From positions 1-9,280 of the forward strand of contig JAAPAA010000086.1 in NCBI GenBank assembly GCA_012274165.1: a stretch of DNA of 9,280 bases. The letters run 5' to 3'. How positions within the stretch are numbered: position 1 is the stretch's first letter; every line of letters begins with the position of its first letter. A model generated the notes under the pieces. That model was not told where the DNA came from and did not search any database. It saw only the letters and a list, made by a program, of their open reading frames with translations. A program made the position numbers and the translations under genes. This stretch comes from Thiobacillaceae bacterium. GTDB lineage: Bacteria > Pseudomonadota > Gammaproteobacteria > Burkholderiales > Thiobacillaceae. Positions 4,401 to 9,280 of this stretch are shown here, one piece after another.

Positions 4401-7400
4401 ATGCCGGTCAATACAGAACTAACTAGGCCCGAGACGGAGGACGACTTCGAGGCCATGTGTTGCATGTTGTACCAGCAGGTCTACCGTGACCCTGGCCTCA
4501 TGCGAGTTGGTGGCGCCGGCCAAGCGCAGTTCGGAGTTGATCTACTCGGCGTCGATCGACGTTCGGCGTTCGGCATGAGCATCGGTATCCAGTGCAAGCA
4601 CTACATCAAGAAGAAATTCACACTTGCCACGGTCACCGATGACGTTGTCGAAGCTGACAAGGCCAACCTCGCGATCGAGCATCTGACTTTCGCGACGACA
4701 GCCGCTCCCTCCGCAGAGATCGTGAAGAAGGTTCACGAGATTAGTGAGCAGCGCCGCAAGAAAGGCAAGTTCAGTGTTTCGGTCGAATACTGGAACACCA
4801 TTCAGGCCCATATCAGGATGTTTCCCGAGGTGGGCAGGGCCTACATCCCGGGGTTTCCGGGCGGAACGCTGCTTGATGTCAGGGACGGCGTCCTCAAGAT
4901 CGTCGACCTCGCCGAGGCGCAATCTGCCGCTTCACAGCGCGGATTCGAGGCCCTGCAAGCGGGACAGGCAGCAATTCAAGAGCTCCTCACTACAGTTGTC
5001 GCGCCAGGCGCCCGATCATTAACCCCAGAGCCGGAGGGAGACGAAGCGGATCCCGGTGTCGTGGTCAGCCTGAACTTTGTTAGAGATCGGCTTCGGGAGG
5101 GAAAGACGCGCGATGCACGCAAGCTGCTCGACGAACTTGGAGACCCAGAGTCGTTCCGCGACGCGTTTTCGCGATTTCGCTGGTACACGAACGCAGCAGC
5201 CATCGAGCTGCTCGAGGGGCATCTTGAAGCAGGCGCTTCGGGGTTCTTGAAGGCATTCGACCTGGCTCGCGACAATGAGAAGGCGCACATCAACCGTGCG
5301 CATGCCTACTTCCTACAGAAGAAGTTCGAGGCAGCCGAAGTCGCCTGTGATGAGGCGCTTGCCAAATTTCCATCGAGTGCGCCGCTCTGGGGCATGCGCC
5401 TGCATATTCGAGCGCAGCTCGGTAAAGAGCCCGAGGATGGCAAGTCTCCCGAGGATCTACGCGAGAAGTCAGATTATCTCTTTTCCCTTGCGCGCATTCG
5501 AGCAAATGCGGGGGATCAGGCGGGCGCGATTGCGTTGCTCAGGCGGTGCATTGATCTCGACGGAGGATCTCTAGACGGGCGACGCGCCTACCTTGCCGAG
5601 GCACTTTCCTGGGTCGGTGTCGGGAACGTGGCAGCATTCTTGGGGCAAATGCCTGAGGAACGGCGAGCCGCTCTGGAGGATGCCCTGCGCCGGTTTGAGC
5701 CACTGGAAGAAACTCTGGCGGCGATTCAAAGCGTGCATCTATCTGAGGAGCTCGCGACAAACGTTACCTCATCGCTAACCGTCCTTGACGAGTTGGGCCG
5801 CGCGAGGTCCATTGCCGTTCAACTTCTGGCACGGCACCCAAACCTCGAGCAGTTGCTGCGTACGCGCTTGGTTGAGCTGGCTGAGAACAAGGATCTGGCT
5901 GGCCTCAAGGCACTTACGAACGGACGGCTTGACTCGCTGCCTCCGTCTGCCATTGCTCTGCTTGCCGAGGCCTCGGCAAATCTTGGAGACGTCGCTTGGA
6001 ACGCAGAGATTGAAGGCGTGGCAGCAAAGCGAATCGGAGAGGACGCTCGTCTTCAGGAGGTTGCGCCGCTGGCAGCCGTTGCAGCCTGGAGAAGCGGCGA
6101 TCGGCCGCTCGGACTACAGCGGGCGCAGGAGTACATCGCTCAGCACCCGAATCACGTGTTGGGAGGGGTCATCGCTGCTCAGCTCTTCGAATACTCCGGA
6201 AAGACTGCAGAGGCGAGAAGCGCGGCGCGAGCATGCATCGCTTTGCTACCTGGTCAAGCGACTGGCGCGGACGTTCTGCAGGTCGCCGATCTGCTCGGCA
6301 ATCTGGACATGTATGCCGAGGCAGCGACCCTCTACGAGCGCTTCATCGAAGCGCCGCGGGCAGACGAGCTGACTATCAAGTGGTTGCAGTGCCTGGTCTC
6401 GTGCGATCAGCGGAGAAAAGCTCAACTCATTCTCGAAAAGCTCACTCCAGAAGACCGGGCGCGGCAGACCGTCCGCCACATCGAGATCAACCTTGCTTCC
6501 AGGATGATGGACTGGAAGCGCATGCGCGACCTGCTCGAGCGTGACCTTGCGCCGGGCCCGCTCCCCCCTGACGTAGCCTTGGGCTTTGGAATAGCCCTTT
6601 ATCGGCTGAACGAGATGGAGCGATTGAAGGAGTTCGCTGCATCCGATCCTGCCCTGAAGAAGGCTCGCGTTGATCAGGAGTTGGAGTTTTCGAAGTTGCA
6701 GGTTGCAGCCGGTCTACCGCAGCTTGGTCTCAGACGGCTATTCACACTCTTTAGGAAGCACCCGAACAATGCGCGCGTGGCGGGCATTTTTCTCGCGCAA
6801 GTCTTGATGGCCAAGTCCGTCGAGGCACTCGCCGTTCCTGAGCAAATTGGACCGAGCAGTGCAGTGGAGCTACGCGCGGGCAATGAACGTTGGTGGGTGG
6901 CCATCGACGATCCTGACGCGGAGCCGGCGGAAACATGGCCCGAGCTCGTTGCGCCCGCGACAAGAGAAGCGGAAGAACTAACGGGCGCTGGCGTTGGAGA
7001 GAAGCGCACCGCTACGCGAGGTATGGCAACCATTGAGGCGGAGGTCGTTCAGGTCATCAGCCTCTTCGCTTACGCCTTGCAGAAGGCACACGAGCTGATC
7101 GCGTCCAAGCCTGGATCACACGGTCCCGTGTGGAGCGTCCGGGTGATCAAGGACGACGGCAAGGTCGACATCGATACGCTCTTGCAGCAGGCTCGCAAAC
7201 GCAGGGAGCACGTTGACGCGGCGTTCGCACTCTATCGGGAGAAACGCGTCCCGATCGGGCTGCTTGCTCAGATCGTGGGTTCGGACCCGATTACTTTGCT
7301 CTTGGAGTGGCCATTCAAAGAGCATAGCCTGTTCATCGGCATTGGAAGCGAGGATGAGCGTCAAGCGGCATTCGCGACGATACGAAGGGACGGGCAGCGA

Positions 7401-8303
7401 TTCGTCACGGATCTCTTCACGATCGCGGAGATGCTGCTACGGAAAACCAGCAAAGCTGTTGTTGCGACGATCGGTCGCCCGTTGATACCCGAGGCGCAGC
7501 GCCAGAAGTTGTTGGAGATCATGCAGGAGTTGCCTGGGGAACGTGCTGCTTCGATGCAGGAGCAGGACGGTCGTCTGCGAATCATCGAGCTGTCCGACGC
7601 GTACAGGCGCCACCGCACGCACTTCCTACGGTCGGTGCTTGCTTTCATTGACGAGCACTGTGACGTCGTCGCGACGGCAGGGCCTGAAGAACAGTCGAAG
7701 GAGTTGCGAGAGCTGGTTCGCGTCATTGACGACCCTTCGGGCGAATGTGTCCTCTTGTGCCTCGAGAAGAACGCCGCCCTGCTGTCAGAGGACGGCGGAC
7801 TGCGGCTTCTCGCGGGGCAGGCTGGGGTATCAATGTCGTCAGCTCTCCAGCCAGTTTGGATGGTCGCCTGCGAGCGGCGTCATCTTGACCAGAAGTGCTA
7901 TGCGGATTGCCTCGCAGCAAAGATCCTTGGCAACCACGATTTCGTCAGCGTCAACGGTCGCGACCTGATGGAGCTTGCTTCCGGTCAGCCGCAAAAGGTT
8001 CATCCGGCAATCCGAGCTGCGTTTGAAACCTTTCGGCGTCCGACGCTTGAGCTCTTGTCGGGTGTGAACGTCTGCGTAGAGTTCCTATCGCTTGCGGTCA
8101 GAAAGCTTCCGCCCTCAACAGCCGGCACCTACGCAGGAATGGCCATGGGAGCACTTCTGCATGGACGTGCCGTCCGTCGGCGTGTCTTCGACAGGGTGTT
8201 CGCCTCGCGGCTCAGCGTCTACGGCCGAAACGGCAGACGTCTTCCACCGTATTTGAGGAGACTGTTCGGTGGGATTCTCTCGCGACATCATCTTAGGCGT
8301 TGA
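4401..8303 (+). CDS. TPR-GreAB-C-PIN family protein with N-terminal PD-(D/E)xK nuclease, predicted anti-phage effector
   Basis: This is a 1300-residue soluble protein. Residues about 10-135 look like an Mrr-type restriction-endonuclease fold: Glu17 in helix 1 (DDFEAMCC), GGAGQAQFGVDLLG with Asp47, IQCKHY with Gln64 and Lys66 (QxK), then LTFATTAAPS and SVSVEYWNTI, typical of Mrr-like domains attached to immune proteins. Residues about 220-800 are helical tetratricopeptide-type repeats (for example AHINRAHAYFLQKKFEAAEV). Residues about 815-872 (AVELRAGNERWWVAIDDP ... ELTGAGVGEKR) resemble the GreA/GreB C-terminal domain. After a helical segment, about 998-1190 reads as a PIN RNase: Asp1004 (FVTDLFTIAE), Glu1115 (SGECVLL) and Glu1130/Asp1131 (LLSEDGGLRLLA). 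No Walker A motif occurs. This order matches the TPR-GreAB-C-PIN system predicted from comparative genomics to be prokaryotic immunity. Inference: TPR/GreAB senses infection or transcription, with DNase and RNase outputs. The gene is monocistronic in view and converges on a DNA methyltransferase gene. The PIN and GreAB calls are good but not certain; the nuclease metal site looks intact. Confidence 0.78.
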   Translation: MPVNTELTRPETEDDFEAMCCMLYQQVYRDPGLMRVGGAGQAQFGVDLLGVDRRSAFGMSIGIQCKHYIKKKFTLATVTDDVVEADKANLAIEHLTFATTAAPSAEIVKKVHEISEQRRKKGKFSVSVEYWNTIQAHIRMFPEVGRAYIPGFPGGTLLDVRDGVLKIVDLAEAQSAASQRGFEALQAGQAAIQELLTTVVAPGARSLTPEPEGDEADPGVVVSLNFVRDRLREGKTRDARKLLDELGDPESFRDAFSRFRWYTNAAAIELLEGHLEAGASGFLKAFDLARDNEKAHINRAHAYFLQKKFEAAEVACDEALAKFPSSAPLWGMRLHIRAQLGKEPEDGKSPEDLREKSDYLFSLARIRANAGDQAGAIALLRRCIDLDGGSLDGRRAYLAEALSWVGVGNVAAFLGQMPEERRAALEDALRRFEPLEETLAAIQSVHLSEELATNVTSSLTVLDELGRARSIAVQLLARHPNLEQLLRTRLVELAENKDLAGLKALTNGRLDSLPPSAIALLAEASANLGDVAWNAEIEGVAAKRIGEDARLQEVAPLAAVAAWRSGDRPLGLQRAQEYIAQHPNHVLGGVIAAQLFEYSGKTAEARSAARACIALLPGQATGADVLQVADLLGNLDMYAEAATLYERFIEAPRADELTIKWLQCLVSCDQRRKAQLILEKLTPEDRARQTVRHIEINLASRMMDWKRMRDLLERDLAPGPLPPDVALGFGIALYRLNEMERLKEFAASDPALKKARVDQELEFSKLQVAAGLPQLGLRRLFTLFRKHPNNARVAGIFLAQVLMAKSVEALAVPEQIGPSSAVELRAGNERWWVAIDDPDAEPAETWPELVAPATREAEELTGAGVGEKRTATRGMATIEAEVVQVISLFAYALQKAHELIASKPGSHGPVWSVRVIKDDGKVDIDTLLQQARKRREHVDAAFALYREKRVPIGLLAQIVGSDPITLLLEWPFKEHSLFIGIGSEDERQAAFATIRRDGQRFVTDLFTIAEMLLRKTSKAVVATIGRPLIPEAQRQKLLEIMQELPGERAASMQEQDGRLRIIELSDAYRRHRTHFLRSVLAFIDEHCDVVATAGPEEQSKELRELVRVIDDPSGECVLLCLEKNAALLSEDGGLRLLAGQAGVSMSSALQPVWMVACERRHLDQKCYADCLAAKILGNHDFVSVNGRDLMELASGQPQKVHPAIRAAFETFRRPTLELLSGVNVCVEFLSLAVRKLPPSTAGTYAGMAMGALLHGRAVRRRVFDRVFASRLSVYGRNGRRLPPYLRRLFGGILSRHHLRR

Positions 8304-8774
8304 CAACATCGGTGCATCCGAGACGGCCCATTGCAATGTGTAGGTGCCGTGCACCTCGATTAGCCGGCCAAAGTGGTCTCGGCTGAGAAGCTCGCCGAAC
8401 GGGTGGCCATCCAATCCTGCCGCCGCCATTGCCTCAAGCGGCGCAATGCCCGATAGCGGCCGGTGGTGACCGACTGGAAGTGGCCGACCAGCGCCTGCCA
8501 GGCGAAGCCGTAGAGCGTCCGGTGCCTCGCGGACAGCAGCCATCCAAGCGCGATGGTCAGCTATGGCCGGTAGAGCCGCCGACTACCGTCGTTGATCAGC
8601 CAGTCGCGAGCGACCCAAAGCGACCTTTCACCATCGGACCTTGAAATCTGCGGTCAAGTTGTCTCGACTCTGAATCTGCGCAGAGCGCCTTGTCGGGGGA
8701 GCAAATCTTCATTACCGAGTAGAAGAATTACGTGACTGAGCCAACCCTTAGGGCCGCCAGCGAATTGGCCGCCC
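8304..8774. other. Intergenic region between convergent genes, possible degraded coding remnant
   Basis: These roughly 470 bases hold no complete gene. On the minus strand, 8328-8480 gives a protein-like stretch (for example PLEAMAAAGLDGHPFGELL, then LIEVHGTYTLQWAVSDAP). It continues without a break into the antisense of the upstream gene and lacks a credible start, so it is at most a decayed fragment of an unrecognised gene. The stretch 8560-8640 contains a CGACCCAAAGCGACCTTTC string, like intergenic sequence seen in many proteobacteria; I cannot assign it. None of the 13-bp repeats from the left junction recurs here. Confidence 0.4.
8751..8774 (-). terminator. Hairpin directly after the methyltransferase stop codon
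   Basis: GGGCCGCC (8751-8758) and GGCCGCCC (8767-8774) form an 8-bp GC-rich stem with one mismatch and an 8-nt loop, starting at the base after the TAG. There is no T-tract on either strand, so it may be an attenuating or RNA-stabilising hairpin rather than a true intrinsic terminator. Confidence 0.35.
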
Positions 8775-9280
8775 CTACGATCCGCTACGTTCCTTGTTTA
8801 GTGCAAGTAGACGGCGCAGTACATCTTCGTTCTTCCATTCCGCGGTGTAATCGGTCCAGCCATAGGCCGCAGCGACAGCTTTATCCAACTTTTCCTTCGC
8901 CATAATCAACCACGAGGGGCGGGCGTTGTAGAGATTGGTAAGCGTGCGCTCCTTCAGTTTGGCTTCGTGGCCGGGTTTAGGAACAGGACGTTTTGGAAAT
9001 CCGGCCGCCTCTTCCTCTTCGGTGATCACCCAATCCGTCCATTCTGGCGGGTTGAGATAGTGATCACGCAGCTTGAATAGGTCTTGCGCAGCTGCTGCGA
9101 TCGCCGAAGCGTTTTGATCGCCTGCGTATTGCGCAGAGGGGATGTCGGGCCCCAAGCCTTCAGGAAACGGAAACGTTTCGAAGCAAGTGGTTGGGGTGTA
9201 GCGAGGGCGGTCTTCCAGCGAAGAACCCGAACGCAATGCCCAAACTTCGTGAATGCGTGACTGGAGGATCCCAATAGCGG
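8775..9280 (-). CDS. Class I SAM-dependent DNA methyltransferase, C-terminal part (runs off right edge)
   Basis: The minus-strand frame is open from the window edge to the TAG at 8775-8777, giving about 168 residues of the C-terminus. It begins AIGILQSRIHEVWALRSG and continues SSLEDRPRYTPTTCFETFPF, then LFKLRDHYLNPPEW, PKPGHEAKLKERTLTNLYNA and YGWTDYTAEW, ending DVLRRLLALNKERSGS. The pattern HEVWAL..G..L....RYTPTTCFETFPFP plus RTLTNLYNARPxWL is highly characteristic of large (roughly 900-1000 residue) N6-adenine methyltransferases of type II/IIL-like restriction-modification systems. This part carries the target-recognition region and the closing helices. The catalytic NPPY motif would lie upstream, outside the window. 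It is convergent with the nuclease-TPR-PIN gene. Whether it is a lone methyltransferase, a fused restriction-modification enzyme or a partner of that gene cannot be told from here. Confidence 0.86.
   Translation of the reverse strand, partial: AIGILQSRIHEVWALRSGSSLEDRPRYTPTTCFETFPFPEGLGPDIPSAQYAGDQNASAIAAAAQDLFKLRDHYLNPPEWTDWVITEEEEAAGFPKRPVPKPGHEAKLKERTLTNLYNARPSWLIMAKEKLDKAVAAAYGWTDYTAEWKNEDVLRRLLALNKERSGS

Noticed and set aside
5785..6372. Long open frames inside the large gene, such as 5785-6372 (+) and 7361-7726 (-)
   Set aside because: They are frame shadows of the 1300-residue gene; their translations are low-complexity Ser/Arg/Cys-rich and match no domain.
4401..8303. STAND/NACHT ATPase (Avs-like) interpretation of the large protein
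   Set aside because: An Mrr-like N-terminus plus TPR suggests it, but I find no Walker A GxxxxGK[ST] or Walker B motif, and the C-terminal PIN and GreAB-like segments fit a different family.
4401..8303. Integron integrase at the expected position right of the array
   Set aside because: The gene there has no tyrosine-recombinase R-H-R-Y pattern and is instead the nuclease-TPR-PIN protein.
8429..8644. Plus-strand 71-codon frame in the right intergenic region
   Set aside because: Proline/arginine-rich, no ribosome-binding site, no recognisable pattern; probably chance.

Overview
The window looks like accessory DNA from a fairly GC-rich proteobacterium. A gamma- or betaproteobacterium, perhaps a Xanthomonadales-like lineage, is my inference; no taxonomic marker gene is present. 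It joins a piece of a gene-cassette array (sedentary chromosomal integron type, or a cluster lacking its integrase) to a predicted anti-phage defence locus.

Left part (1-3853): an IS1182-type transposase fragment (1-267) and its terminal sequence abut an attC site. Seven consecutive integron cassettes follow, all with genes on the minus strand. Each ends in an attC site of 81-102 bp (360-440, 799-888, 1353-1442, 2001-2087, 2479-2568, 3005-3085, 3523-3624). The array is recognisable from its repeat architecture: in every cassette the 5'-terminal GTTNNNN box is complementary to the R'' box of that cassette's own attC. Products are a 2-3-TM protein, a SUKH (SMI1/KNR4) protein, a multi-TM protein, a family of unknown function broken by a one-base frameshift, a helical HEPN-like protein, a Cys-rich small protein and a 2-TM protein. 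No integron integrase lies in the window. Cassette polarity puts the attI-proximal side to the right, where the array stops at about 3853.

Middle (3854-4400): a gene-free junction of about 550 bp. It holds three perfect 13-bp direct repeats with degenerate relatives, several inverted repeats, and a palindrome just upstream of the large gene.

Right part (4401-9280): one 1300-residue plus-strand gene fuses an N-terminal PD-(D/E)xK (Mrr-like) nuclease, a long TPR superhelix, a GreA/GreB C-terminal-like domain and a C-terminal PIN RNase domain. This matches the predicted TPR-GreAB-C-PIN immune architecture. It converges on the C-terminal part of a large class I SAM-dependent DNA methyltransferase (8775 to beyond the window edge), probably from a restriction-modification system. 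The region therefore reads as a defence island next to a cassette array. The cassette genes are likely independent passengers, and the nuclease-TPR-PIN protein is the strongest candidate for a poorly studied system.
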